Both the position numbers and the translations under genes were made by a program. From CAJQHT01 sp038123275 (lineage in GTDB: Bacteria > Pseudomonadota > Alphaproteobacteria > Rickettsiales > UBA1997): 64,000 nucleotides of DNA. The notes under the pieces were generated by a model. It had not been told where the DNA came from, made no database searches, and saw only the letters and a list, made by a program, of their open reading frames with translations. Below, piece by piece: positions 35,631-45,520 of the stretch; position 1 is the first letter of the stretch, and each line of letters opens with the position of its first letter. Location: contig JAYORG010000006.1 of the NCBI GenBank assembly GCA_038123275.1, positions 17,495-81,494 of the forward strand, in the 5' to 3' direction.

Positions 35631-37763
35631 ATGCTTCTACAATCAATGAATCGCTTCGTATCAACATTAGCAATCATATTCTTAATTTCAGCAAATATTG
35701 CTATTGCTCAAAATTCTACATCTACAATTTTAAAAGCTGATAGAATAGATGGCGATAAACAAAGTAATATTATTAATGCTACAGGCAATGTTGAAGTTAG
35801 AAATGGTCAAGACATACTATTTTCTGATGAATTAATTTATGATAAAGATAATAAAATTATTAAGGCTACTGGCAATGTTGAAGTAAAGGGAGAGAGGGGT
35901 AGCATTTTTGCTAATTATGCTGATATAAAAGATGATTTTACCACAGGCAACTTAACTCAAGGCGAGATAATTTTTGATGATGGATCTTATGTCACATCAC
36001 CAACTATCAAAAGAAAAAGCAAAAGTAAAACCATATTGCAAAGATCCATTTTTTCCTTTTGCCCCAATCCAGAAATTACATCTAATCGCCACAATGTTAA
36101 AGATGATAAAGGCCTAATATCGATGAAATCTAGAAGCACGACTATTGATAAAGAAGATAGCTCAGCTAAAATTCGTAGCGGAGTTTTAAGGGTTAAAAAT
36201 TTTCCAATTTTCTATACACCATACCTAAGATTTCCTTTAAGATCTTCAAAAGGAAAAAGTGGTTTTTTAAACCCATCTTATATCAATACTGACAATCTAG
36301 GATTTGGTGTTAGTATTCCTTATTATTTTAATATTGCTCCAAATAAAGATTTAACCACCACAACTCAATATCACCCAGCTGAAAAACACATAATTTTAAA
36401 TAATAATTTTCGTCACTTAACAAAAAAAGGAAAATACAATGTTGAATTAGAAGCAGCCAACAATAACTTAACCGCAACTGAAGATAACAGTACAAGAAGA
36501 TGGCATTTATTATCCAACGGCTACTTTGAATTAACCGATAATTCTCAAATAGAATTTAATATGAATCATGTTAGTGACAAAAATTACTTACGAGATTATC
36601 ATAATGATTTCTTTGGACACACTGTGTCTGAGGTTAATTTAGATCACATTAAAAACAAAAATTACAACTCAATAAAAGCGGTTTCAATTCAAGAATTAGA
36701 AAATAACGTTGACTCCAGAGAAGAAGTTAATGCCATACCAGTTATAAACTCTTACATTGAAAGTAAGCCAGGGAAATTAGACGAAACATATTCTTTACTA
36801 ACAAATGCAACCATTATTAACAGAAGAAGTGGTCTGCAATATCGTCGTCTTTCCCTTGTTCCAGAATTTGAAATTCCGTATAATCTTTCTGGTAATATTT
36901 TTAAGCTATCCTCTTCGGTTCAAGGAGATTTTTATAATCTTGATGATAATTACACTTCTACCCCAAAAACAACTGAGTATGATCATACTGAATTTGACTA
37001 TAGACCACAAGTTTCCTTATCTTGGAACCTACCTTTGATCAAAAAAATGGAAAAATCTTCATTTGTTATTGAACCAAAAGTTAACTTTATTAGCAGCTCT
37101 TACAGCAAAAACTACAACCATATTCCAAATGAAGATAGTAATGATACAGAGCTAACTCAAGGAAATCTATTCTTAAAAGATAGATTCGTAGGATTTGATA
37201 GGAATGAATCTGGGCAAAGAGTTAATTACGGTTTTACTTCTAATTTATTTAACTCTCTTGGTCAATTTGGCTTTGGTTTAGGACAAGGATATAGAGAAAA
37301 TAATAAGGTCCAAGATGTAGCAATTAACGGCTTTACCAATAATAAATCAAACATTGTGGGTGAAATTTCCTATAAATCTCCTGAAATATTTCAAATTACC
37401 TACAACTTTCAATTAAATGAATCAAATTATACCAATGACGTCAATGAGGTTATCTCTAGATTAGGCACTAATAATTATAGTATTTATTCTAACTACATTT
37501 TGATTAGGGGTAATGATTTTTATGACACTGAAGAAAGAGAACAAATCTCCGTTGGAGCAAAAGCAAAAATATATGGCAATTTAAAAGGAAGATTTAGAGC
37601 TACCAAAGATTTAGTAACCAACAGAATCATAGGAAAAAGAATGGGAATAGATTATGATGGATGCTGTGTTATTTATGGTATTTCAGTTTCTGAAAGTAAT
37701 CCAAGTAACTTGAAAGAACCTGAAAAATCTTATAATATTAATTTCTCTATTAAAAACTTGTAA
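35631..37763 (+). CDS. lptD: LPS-assembly outer-membrane protein LptD
   Basis: Outer-membrane beta-barrel that inserts lipopolysaccharide into the outer leaflet. An N-terminal signal peptide (IIFLISANIAIA) is followed by an LptA/OstA-like jellyroll (LKADRIDGDKQSNIINATGN, IIKATGNVEVKGERGSIFAN) at about residues 35-130. The LptD barrel domain starts with FPIFYTPYLRFPLRSSKGKS near residue 193 and runs to the end (INFSIKNL). I chose the ATG at 35631; ATG 35646 is also plausible. Together with lpxI it indicates a lipopolysaccharide-bearing outer membrane. Confidence 0.93.
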   Translation: MLLQSMNRFVSTLAIIFLISANIAIAQNSTSTILKADRIDGDKQSNIINATGNVEVRNGQDILFSDELIYDKDNKIIKATGNVEVKGERGSIFANYADIKDDFTTGNLTQGEIIFDDGSYVTSPTIKRKSKSKTILQRSIFSFCPNPEITSNRHNVKDDKGLISMKSRSTTIDKEDSSAKIRSGVLRVKNFPIFYTPYLRFPLRSSKGKSGFLNPSYINTDNLGFGVSIPYYFNIAPNKDLTTTTQYHPAEKHIILNNNFRHLTKKGKYNVELEAANNNLTATEDNSTRRWHLLSNGYFELTDNSQIEFNMNHVSDKNYLRDYHNDFFGHTVSEVNLDHIKNKNYNSIKAVSIQELENNVDSREEVNAIPVINSYIESKPGKLDETYSLLTNATIINRRSGLQYRRLSLVPEFEIPYNLSGNIFKLSSSVQGDFYNLDDNYTSTPKTTEYDHTEFDYRPQVSLSWNLPLIKKMEKSSFVIEPKVNFISSSYSKNYNHIPNEDSNDTELTQGNLFLKDRFVGFDRNESGQRVNYGFTSNLFNSLGQFGFGLGQGYRENNKVQDVAINGFTNNKSNIVGEISYKSPEIFQITYNFQLNESNYTNDVNEVISRLGTNNYSIYSNYILIRGNDFYDTEEREQISVGAKAKIYGNLKGRFRATKDLVTNRIIGKRMGIDYDGCCVIYGISVSESNPSNLKEPEKSYNINFSIKNL

Positions 37764-37836
37764 TTAATGAAATATTAATAAATAATCAACCATCCTTTTA
37801 CAAATAAAATTAAGTCCAAAATTAAATTCATTTGAT

Positions 37837-38253
37837 ATGTCAAAATTATTTAGCTCTTTACTACTAATAATACTACCTTCAAATGCTTTTGCTAGTGCTG
37901 CAACCGGGGCACCAGAATCAGGATTAATGGGCTTTATGCCATTAATATTAATATTTGCTATATTTTATTTTTTACTAATTAGGCCTCAACAAAAGAAGGC
38001 TAAAGAACATCAAGAAATGGTTAATGAGTTAAAAATTGGCAATGAAGTCTGTACCGCAAGTGGCATTTTTGGTAAAATAAAACAAATTAATGATAAAGAG
38101 AATATGGTTGACTTAGAAGTTGCTGACAATGTGGTAATTACAATATTAAAAGCAAGTGTTAATCAGGTTTTGGACAGTAAAAAATTATCAAAATTAAAAG
38201 ATAATAAAAGCCCAAAAACAAAAAATTCAAAAAATAAGAAATCTAAAAAATAA
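37837..38253 (+). CDS. yajC: Preprotein translocase accessory subunit YajC
   Basis: Small inner-membrane partner of SecDF. The 138-residue protein has one membrane segment (about 28-48, GFMPLILIFAIFYFLLIRPQ) with the conserved FLLIRPQQKKAKEHQEM, then GNEVCTASGIFGKIKQIND. The C-terminal tail is very Lys-rich. It starts a yajC-secD operon with an 8-base gap. Confidence 0.95.
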   Translation: MSKLFSSLLLIILPSNAFASAATGAPESGLMGFMPLILIFAIFYFLLIRPQQKKAKEHQEMVNELKIGNEVCTASGIFGKIKQINDKENMVDLEVADNVVITILKASVNQVLDSKKLSKLKDNKSPKTKNSKNKKSKK

Positions 38254-38261
38254 GGATTGAG

Positions 38262-39782
38262 ATGTTATTTTTTTCAAAAACAAAAACATCATTAATATTA
38301 TTTATTTGCCTAGCTTCAATATTACTATCCTTAGTTAATTTTTTTCCTAAAAATTCTAAAATTTCCAAAACATTTCCTAATCAAAAGGTAAGTCTTGGCT
38401 TAGATTTAAGGGGTGGTTCTCATTTATTATTGCAAATTGATTTTAATTTTTATTTAAAAGAGAAATTAGCAAATTTAAGAAATGACATTAAAGCCGAATT
38501 TAGAAAAGAGAAAATTAGAATTATCCCAGCATTAAGAAACAAAAAAATAGTTTTTGAAACAAAAAATAAAGAAATCTCAAGAAAAGCCAAAAGAATAATA
38601 GGGAAAATAGACAAAGATGTTACCATAAATGAAGATAATGGTAAAATTGAGATATTATTCTCTAATCCAAAAATAATTAAAATGCGCCGCGATCTTGTAG
38701 CTCAGTCAATTGAAATTGTTAGAAGAAGAATTGATGAAACAGGAACTAAAGAGCCAATAATTCAAGCTCAAGGCAATGACAGAATATTACTCCAAGTTCC
38801 AGGCTTAAATAACCCTACCCAAATTAAAAATTTACTCGGCCAAACAGCTAAAATGACTTTCCATTTTGTTGATCAAGATGCATCAGCAAATAGAGACATT
38901 ATTAAAATGCGCGATCGAGATGGGCGCTCTTATCTTATTAGAAAAAATGTTATTCTAAGTGGAGATCTTCTAATTGATGCCAATGCCACTTATTATCAAG
39001 GAGAACCAGCTGTTAGCTTTAGATTTAACACTATTGGAACTAGAAAATTTGCCCAAATCACCAAAGATAATATGGGTCGAATTTTTGCCATTGTCCTAGA
39101 CGGAAAAGTTGTCACTGCTCCTAGAATTAACTCTGTAATTAACCAAGGAATGGGGGTAATTTCTGGCAGTTTTACTGTTAACGAAGCTAATGATGTTGCT
39201 CTTTTACTAAGAGCAGGAGCCTTACCTGCCCCATTAAAAATAATAGAAGAAAGAACAGTTGGCCCATCTCTTGGCCTTGATTCAATTAAATCAGGTGCTT
39301 TGGCCTCTATTGCTGGCCTAATATTGGTTGCCATATTTATGGTAATATTCTACAAATTATTTGGCCTAATTGCTAACTTAGCCCTAATAGTTAATATTGC
39401 CCTAATATTAAGCGCCCTATCCTTAATTAATGCCACACTAACATTGCCTGGAATTGCTGGTATTGTTCTAACCATGGGCATGGCTGTTGATGCCAATGTC
39501 TTAATATTTGAAAGAATAAAAGAAGAAGTTAGAAATAATCGTAATGTTATCGTCGCTATTGATCGTGGATTTTCTCAAGCCTTTAGAACAATATTGGACT
39601 CTAACATCACAACATTAATCGCTGCCATATTACTTTATATATTTGGCAATGGTCCAGTTAGAGGCTTTGCTGTAACACTATCTTTTGGAATATTAGCTTC
39701 TATGTTTTCAGCCATCATGCTTACAAGATTAATGATAGCTATATGGATCAAGAAAAGAAAGCCTACCTCGCTTACAATTTAA
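38262..39782 (+). CDS. secD: Protein translocase subunit SecD
   Basis: RND-type membrane protein that uses proton motive force to help translocation through SecYEG. The 506-residue protein has KVSLGLDLRGGSHLLLQID after the first membrane segment, the periplasmic P1 domain with RRRIDETGTKEPIIQAQGND, QVPGLNNP, and the five C-terminal helices with GMAVDANVLIFERIKEEVRN. secF does not follow, since the downstream gene is on the opposite strand, so secF is elsewhere. Confidence 0.96.
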   Translation: MLFFSKTKTSLILFICLASILLSLVNFFPKNSKISKTFPNQKVSLGLDLRGGSHLLLQIDFNFYLKEKLANLRNDIKAEFRKEKIRIIPALRNKKIVFETKNKEISRKAKRIIGKIDKDVTINEDNGKIEILFSNPKIIKMRRDLVAQSIEIVRRRIDETGTKEPIIQAQGNDRILLQVPGLNNPTQIKNLLGQTAKMTFHFVDQDASANRDIIKMRDRDGRSYLIRKNVILSGDLLIDANATYYQGEPAVSFRFNTIGTRKFAQITKDNMGRIFAIVLDGKVVTAPRINSVINQGMGVISGSFTVNEANDVALLLRAGALPAPLKIIEERTVGPSLGLDSIKSGALASIAGLILVAIFMVIFYKLFGLIANLALIVNIALILSALSLINATLTLPGIAGIVLTMGMAVDANVLIFERIKEEVRNNRNVIVAIDRGFSQAFRTILDSNITTLIAAILLYIFGNGPVRGFAVTLSFGILASMFSAIMLTRLMIAIWIKKRKPTSLTI

Positions 39783-39793
39783 TAGAATAAATT

Positions 39794-39991
39794 TTAATCC
39801 AGTAAAAGATCCTTTAATTCCTCAATATCATCATCACTTCCTAACACCTTATCAGCATCTTCATTAGAATCATTGGTTGGTAAAATATCAAAATCAGGAG
39901 GAACTATCAAAGGATGGTCAGAATTATCTTTAGAGCAAGATACCAAAAATATCACTACAAATAAATAACAAATTTTATTTCTTATCTTCAT
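39794..39991 (-). CDS. Small putative lipoprotein next to lspA
   Basis: A 65-residue protein with an N-terminal signal and lipobox (VVIFLVSCSK). The mature part is short, Asp/Glu-rich and low in complexity, with no recognisable domain. Its start overlaps the 3' end of lspA by 17 bases, so it is coupled to the gene of the enzyme that would process its signal peptide. Similar small lipoproteins follow lspA in other alphaproteobacteria. Confidence 0.7.
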   Translation of the reverse strand: MKIRNKICYLFVVIFLVSCSKDNSDHPLIVPPDFDILPTNDSNEDADKVLGSDDDIEELKDLLLD

Positions 39992-40490
39992 TTTTTATAA
40001 AAATATTTTCAAATAGCAACATAACAACACCAATAAACACACAGCTATCAGCAACATTAAAAGCAGGCCAGTGATAGCCAAATGCATAAAAATCCAAGAA
40101 GTCTGCAACAGCATCATTCATAATTCTATCCATTAAATTACCCAATGCTCCACCAATAACTAAAGAAATAGCCACCATTAAATAAGGATGCTTATTTCTA
40201 AAAAGCCAAATCAACAAAATTGTAGTAATAATTAAATTTAAAATAATAATTAATATCTTACCATGCGTAAGATCATTAAGCATACCAAAACTAACCCCTC
40301 TATTCCATACTTGAACTAAATTAAAAAAACTAGTAACTTCAATAATAGGATACTGATTTTGCAAAGAATCTAAAACCGAAAATACATAAAATTTAGAATA
40401 AAGATCAATAGCCATAAAAAATAAAGCCATAAAAATACCATAGAAAAATAATTTGTGACTTATTAAAAATTGCTTGATAGATTGATTCAT
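39975..40490 (-). CDS. lspA: Lipoprotein signal peptidase
   Basis: Inner-membrane aspartyl protease that cleaves prolipoprotein signal peptides. The 171-residue protein has four membrane segments and the conserved blocks VWNRGVSFGML, GGALGNLMDRI (first catalytic Asp nearby) and PAFNVADSCVFIG with the second catalytic Asp. It heads an operon with a small lipoprotein gene and is divergent from fmt across 85 bases. Confidence 0.96.
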   Translation of the reverse strand: MNQSIKQFLISHKLFFYGIFMALFFMAIDLYSKFYVFSVLDSLQNQYPIIEVTSFFNLVQVWNRGVSFGMLNDLTHGKILIIILNLIITTILLIWLFRNKHPYLMVAISLVIGGALGNLMDRIMNDAVADFLDFYAFGYHWPAFNVADSCVFIGVVMLLFENIFIKNEDKK

Positions 40491-40575
40491 GAAAAATTAA
40501 AATTAAAATTAAGCTATTAACCAGTGCATAAAGAAGATTTTAATATTCTAATTTAATAGATCAAACAATAAAATT

Positions 40576-41490
40576 ATGAGAGTTATTTTTATGGGTACAC
40601 CAAACTTTGCATGCCCTACTTTGCAAAAGCTAATTGATGACAAAACAATAGAATTAATAGCAATTTATACTAAAGAACCAGCTATTTCTGGTCGCGGTCA
40701 AAAAATTAATAATTCTCCAATTCATAACTTAGCCCTAAAACATAATTTAAAAATTATCACTCCAAAAACTTTAAAAGTTCCAAATAAAATACAAGAATTC
40801 TTAGATCTTAAAGCTGATGCGGCAATTATTGTAGCATATGGCTTAATTCTTCCTAAAGAAATAATACATGGCACCAAATTTGGCTGTATTAATCTTCACC
40901 CTTCTCTTTTACCTCAATGGCGTGGTGCCGCTCCAATCCAAAGAACCATCATGAATGGTGATAATAAAACAGCAACCACAATAATAAAAATGGATGAAGG
41001 CATTGATAGCGGAGATATCATCAATCAAGAAATCTTCGACTTAGATGATAAAATAAATTATACACAGCTAGATGAAAAATTTTCCAATGATGGAGCAAGT
41101 TTAATTCTTAAAACCTTAAAAGAATTAGAAAATAACACAGCAAAATTTACCAAACAAGATAACTCAAAATCTAGCTACGCCAAAAAAATAGACAAAAAAG
41201 AATCTCTAATTAATTGGAACAACTCAGCCAAAGAAATAAATCAACAAATTAGAGGTCTATCTGGTAATATTGGAGCTTACTTTATTCATAAAAATGAAAG
41301 AATAAAAATATTAGAAGCCAAAATAATTAATTTTGACCAAAACAATCTAAAACATGGTCAAATATTAAATAATTCAATGCATATTTCTTGCAATACCGGA
41401 ATCATACAGCCTCAAATTCTCCAAAAAGCTGGTAAAAAAGCTATGACCTTAGACGAATTTTTGAGAGGAGATAATCTTTCATCTTTTTAA
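40576..41490 (+). CDS. fmt: Methionyl-tRNA formyltransferase
   Basis: Formylates initiator Met-tRNA. The 304-residue protein starts MRVIFMGTPNFACPTLQKL and has the catalytic INLHPSLLPQWRGAAPIQRT near residue 106 (Asn, His) and MDEGIDSGDIINQE with the catalytic Asp. The C-terminal OB-fold-like domain follows. The last 50 bases overlap the convergent DUF3179 gene. No def gene is adjacent. Confidence 0.95.
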   Translation: MRVIFMGTPNFACPTLQKLIDDKTIELIAIYTKEPAISGRGQKINNSPIHNLALKHNLKIITPKTLKVPNKIQEFLDLKADAAIIVAYGLILPKEIIHGTKFGCINLHPSLLPQWRGAAPIQRTIMNGDNKTATTIIKMDEGIDSGDIINQEIFDLDDKINYTQLDEKFSNDGASLILKTLKELENNTAKFTKQDNSKSSYAKKIDKKESLINWNNSAKEINQQIRGLSGNIGAYFIHKNERIKILEAKIINFDQNNLKHGQILNNSMHISCNTGIIQPQILQKAGKKAMTLDEFLRGDNLSSF

Positions 41491-42538
41491 ATTGATAATC
41501 TAATACATTCCTTGGGCCGTAATGTATTATGCCATCAGGATGAAAAGCTTTAAAAGCAAAAGCAAATGGTACTGCATGATTTATTATCTTACCGTCTCTA
41601 GTAACAATAATATTACCTATATCTCTACCTTTATTAATATAGCGAGTGTCAAGAGCTGAATTCTGACCTTTGATCCATCTAATCTCTATACCTTTATATT
41701 TAACCTTACCTTTTCTTCTTACTAAATCTAGAGGCCAAGCATCTTTTCCAACCATTACTACATATGATAAAGGGTAAATTTTTTCATCAAAATTACCTTT
41801 GAAAAACATTGGCCATTTACTAGTATCATAATATTTATATGAATTTCTTGTATAAAGAATTGAATAATAACCTTGTAAAACTTTTGCACTCTTATAACGC
41901 TCTTTAAATAAAGCAAAAGACTCTATCCTAGACGGAATTTGTTTTAATTTTTTTCCATCCATTTTACCAACCATTCCAACCCCTAAAAATTGTTGCCACC
42001 AACTTTCAGTCTGCTTATCATACATAATCAAATCAGAATTTCTTAACTTGCCAGTTACACCAAAATCTAATATCTTGCCATCAACAGTCCTTTCAAATAC
42101 TAGTGATGCATTACATAAAGGACAATAAGTAATAACAACTGGAATACCTCCTACTGTATCATTAACAATTTCATGAACCATCATCACGGCTATTGGATAA
42201 GCCCTAACATCACCATTTATTTCCAAGCTAATTACAGGAGAGGTATCGATTAATTGTCTAGCTCTATTGATAGAAACAAATTTTGGATTATCAATAAGTT
42301 TAGTTAATTTTAAACGACGAGCTTCATCAATATCAACAAACTTAGGGTTATCTATTGATTCAATGCCATCCTTTGGTATGCCACCAGAAAATATTTCTTG
42401 TAAATCAATACTAGTTTTAGAAAAATCAGTCTTTGGCCATTCCTTTTTCCACTCATCAGGAGAGGCAAAAGATTTCGAGATTAAGCAACCTGTTAAAGAA
42501 ACTAATAATAGTATATTTAGCGCTACATTTCTTAACAT
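41441..42538 (-). CDS. DUF3179 domain protein, exported
   Basis: A 365-residue protein with an N-terminal signal containing a lipobox-like SLTGC, so probably an envelope lipoprotein. It has the DUF3179 signature: GIPVVITYCPLCNASLVFER with two conserved cysteines, followed by FGVTGKLRNSDLIMYDKQTESWWQQF. A near-duplicate stretch near residues 60-95 (IDNPKFVDIDEARR / IDNPKFVSINRARQ) is an internal repeat. The biochemical role of DUF3179 is not established. Its 3' end overlaps that of fmt by 50 bases on the opposite strand, an unusually long tail-to-tail overlap. Confidence 0.85.
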   Translation of the reverse strand: MLRNVALNILLLVSLTGCLISKSFASPDEWKKEWPKTDFSKTSIDLQEIFSGGIPKDGIESIDNPKFVDIDEARRLKLTKLIDNPKFVSINRARQLIDTSPVISLEINGDVRAYPIAVMMVHEIVNDTVGGIPVVITYCPLCNASLVFERTVDGKILDFGVTGKLRNSDLIMYDKQTESWWQQFLGVGMVGKMDGKKLKQIPSRIESFALFKERYKSAKVLQGYYSILYTRNSYKYYDTSKWPMFFKGNFDEKIYPLSYVVMVGKDAWPLDLVRRKGKVKYKGIEIRWIKGQNSALDTRYINKGRDIGNIIVTRDGKIINHAVPFAFAFKAFHPDGIIHYGPRNVLDYQFKKMKDYLLSKIRLRS

Positions 42539-42713
42539 CTTATATCTCCTTTTAGAAAATAATACCCGTTTCCATCTTTATACGGAGCATTATACCACTA
42601 AAATCTCTTATTGTTAGTGTTTTAGTGTTTTAACTTTAGACAAAGTACAGTAAATTTATTCCCTAAGGTATTATATCATTTTTTAAGACAACATGCAATT
42701 AATTTAAATTAGA

Positions 42714-43922
42714 CTATGATAAATCCAACCCTTCTTTAACCTTAGAAATAAACTCTTCAGTAGTTAAATAATAATCTTTATTAACCAACAAAGCTAGATC
42801 TTTAGTCATAAACCCATTTTCAACAGTTTTAATTATTGAAGATTCTAACTTATTAGCAAAATCTGCTAATTCTTTATTATTGTCCAACTTAGCACGATGT
42901 TTTAAACCACCAGTCCAAGCAAATATTGAAGCAATTGGATTAGTTGAAGTTTTATTACCTCTTTGATGCTCACGATAATGTCTTGTTACAGTTCCGTGCG
43001 CAGCCTCGGCCTCAACTACTTCACCATCAGGAGAAATTAATATTGACGTCATCAAACCAAGAGATCCAAAACCTTGTGCTAATGTATCTGATTGTACATC
43101 ACCATCATAATTTTTACATGCCCAAACAAATTTACCAGAAGACTTCAAAGCAAAAGCTACCATATCGTCAATTAAACGATGCTCATAGCCAATACCTGCT
43201 TTTTCAAATTTATCCTTAAACTCACTCTCATAAACATTAGCAAATATCTCTACAAACTCCTTATCATAAATTTTTAAAATTGTATCCTTTGTTGACATAT
43301 AAAGCCACCATCCTTTTGATAAAGCCATATTAAAACAAGAGTAAGCAAAATCTGTTATTGACTTTGTTGTATTATACATAGCCATTGCAACTCCATCACT
43401 ATCTTTAAAATCAAATACTTCATTTTCCTCTATATTACCATTCTCATCAACTAATTTTAAAAATAACTTCTGACCTTTCTTAACATTAACATCAAGAGCT
43501 TTATATTGGTCACCAAAGGCATGACGCCCAATGCAAATTGGATTATCCCATGTTCTAACAATTCTTGGAATATTAGAAATAATAATTGGCTCCCTAAATA
43601 CAGTTCCACCAATAATATTTCTAATTGTGCCATTTGGTGATCTATGAATTTTCTTTAAATTAAATTCTTTTTTTCGCGCTAGAGTTGCTGTAATTGTAGC
43701 ACATTTCACTGCCACCTTATGTTTTAACGTAGCATTAGCTGCATCAACTGTAATTTGATCATCTGTTTCATCTCTTTTTTGTATTGATAAATCATAATAC
43801 TCAATCTCTAAATCAAGATATGGAAAAATTAACTCATCCTTTATCATTTTCCACATTATACGAGTCATTTCATCACCATCTATTTCAACTATTTTATTTT
43901 TTACACTAATCTTATTTGTCAT
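42714..43922 (-). CDS. icd: NADP-dependent isocitrate dehydrogenase, eukaryote-like type
   Basis: TCA cycle enzyme converting isocitrate to 2-oxoglutarate. The 402-residue length and motifs (IDGDEMTRIMWKMIKDELIF, KKIHRSPNGTIRNIIGGTVF, YENYDGDV-like KNYDGDVQSDTLAQGFGSLG, EAAHGTVTRHYREHQRG) are those of the homodimeric type found in alphaproteobacteria and mitochondria, not the E. coli Icd type. It is divergent from the transglutaminase-like gene. Confidence 0.95.
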   Translation of the reverse strand: MTNKISVKNKIVEIDGDEMTRIMWKMIKDELIFPYLDLEIEYYDLSIQKRDETDDQITVDAANATLKHKVAVKCATITATLARKKEFNLKKIHRSPNGTIRNIIGGTVFREPIIISNIPRIVRTWDNPICIGRHAFGDQYKALDVNVKKGQKLFLKLVDENGNIEENEVFDFKDSDGVAMAMYNTTKSITDFAYSCFNMALSKGWWLYMSTKDTILKIYDKEFVEIFANVYESEFKDKFEKAGIGYEHRLIDDMVAFALKSSGKFVWACKNYDGDVQSDTLAQGFGSLGLMTSILISPDGEVVEAEAAHGTVTRHYREHQRGNKTSTNPIASIFAWTGGLKHRAKLDNNKELADFANKLESSIIKTVENGFMTKDLALLVNKDYYLTTEEFISKVKEGLDLS

Positions 43923-44095
43923 TTTATTGCTTTTTAATTGTTTTTGAAGTATTATTGATTTGACTACATAAAATTTATACCAAAAGCCATATTTAGCAAG
44001 CTTTGGATAATAATTGTAAATTATTTATTAACCTTTGAAATTTCAGTTAGTTTATTTAATGTAGCAATATAGAACCTCTTATAATTTTAATTTTT

Positions 44096-45439
44096 TTGCA
44101 AGTGTTTTTAGTTAGAATATTACTTAGTATTATTATCCTTACATTATTTTCTTCAACTTCATGGTCTGAAATTGTCATAACTGACTGGCAAGAGGAAGTT
44201 TCCTTAACCAGAACAGGTAAAGAAAGTAAAGTAAGCATCAAAGCCAAAGTAGAAAAATTAAAAAAAGGCACATACCATAATGGCTTTACTATTATATTTG
44301 ATAAAAAGAAAGATATTCAAATTAACAAAGTGCAATTTGACAATAGAGTTGCAAGATATTCATTTAAAAACAATCAATTAAAAGTTAATTTCCTTAGTAA
44401 AAAAGTTAACGGTCAATTTTTATCAATTAACTATAATTATCTAGAAACTAGTAAAAAAATAGATCCATATTTAAGACAAGAATTTGTCAATATTCCATCT
44501 TGGGTTAAAAATGCCAATTCCATAAGCTCTTTAACATTTCCTGCAAATCTAGAAGTTGTTAGCTTCAATAAAAACCTAAAAAGAAATGGCAATCAATTAA
44601 TATATCAAGGAAAAGTTCCTGAATCTGGTATTAGCGAACTTATTAAACTAACACCAAAATCTAGCACTTGGAATGTTAATGTTAAAAGTACAATAAATTC
44701 AAATAACGCCCTTATTGGCTTAGAAGCAAAAGTACCAATTTACTTTTTTAATGGCGGACAAAGAGGTGAAAATAATTATACATCTTCCAATCCAGAATTT
44801 AAAAATAGCGAACAAGAAGGTGACTATTATAATTTTAAATATGGTAAATTAAATACCAATAATGTTGAAATATCTACTAGCTCTAAAGTCCACACTGGCT
44901 CCCTTAATAGGCAAGCTGTCAATAGAAACCCTAACAATTATCTAAAAGTAAATAATGATGACTGGTTTTTATTATCAGACATAACAACAAAAATATCTAG
45001 CAACGTCAAATATCAAGGTCTGCCTCTTTATGCCAAGATTGGACAATTTGTTCATGACTACATAAAATATGACAAATCATATGTTGGAAAGCTACTAGAT
45101 ACCAAAACAATTTTATCTAAAAAAAGAGGTGTTTGTGTGGAATATGCTAAATTATTTAATGACTTAGCTAGAATGTCTGGAATTCCATCAATCATTATTA
45201 ATGGAGCTGCCAAAGGCGAGTATGATAAATTTGAAGGACATAGCTGGAACATGATTTATTACAACAATAAATGGATCCAGGTTGATCCAACCTGGAACTT
45301 AATGTCTGGAAATGTTAGCTCTTCTCATATCTACTTTTATGACAATAATACAAAAGCAATTGAAGCCAAATGGGTAACAAGAAAAGGAACTAATATTGAG
45401 GTCGACTTAAATACTGATTTTGAAATTTCAGCCCAGTAG
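44096..45439 (+). CDS. Exported transglutaminase-like protein
   Basis: A 447-residue protein with an N-terminal signal sequence (VRILLSIIILTLFSSTSWS). The C-terminal transglutaminase-like fold has an intact catalytic triad: Cys in KKRGVCVEYAKLFNDLARMS, His in FEGHSWNMIYY and Asp in WIQVDPTWN. Members of this group act as peptidases or amidases in bacterial envelopes; the substrate is unknown. The middle region (about 60-290) is beta-rich. No good ATG is present: translation probably starts at TTG 44096 or GTG 44102. Confidence 0.82.
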   Translation: MQVFLVRILLSIIILTLFSSTSWSEIVITDWQEEVSLTRTGKESKVSIKAKVEKLKKGTYHNGFTIIFDKKKDIQINKVQFDNRVARYSFKNNQLKVNFLSKKVNGQFLSINYNYLETSKKIDPYLRQEFVNIPSWVKNANSISSLTFPANLEVVSFNKNLKRNGNQLIYQGKVPESGISELIKLTPKSSTWNVNVKSTINSNNALIGLEAKVPIYFFNGGQRGENNYTSSNPEFKNSEQEGDYYNFKYGKLNTNNVEISTSSKVHTGSLNRQAVNRNPNNYLKVNNDDWFLLSDITTKISSNVKYQGLPLYAKIGQFVHDYIKYDKSYVGKLLDTKTILSKKRGVCVEYAKLFNDLARMSGIPSIIINGAAKGEYDKFEGHSWNMIYYNNKWIQVDPTWNLMSGNVSSSHIYFYDNNTKAIEAKWVTRKGTNIEVDLNTDFEISAQ

Positions 45440-45520
45440 TCATAATATTTTAATTTAATAGACTTCTTTTGAAACTACTAATACTTTGATTTTTGTTTAA
45501 TTTTATTATTAATAAAATAA

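Noticed and set aside
42539..42713. Regulatory RNA or riboswitch between icd and the DUF3179 gene
   Set aside because: Only AT-rich sequence without a stable conserved fold; nothing supports an RNA gene.
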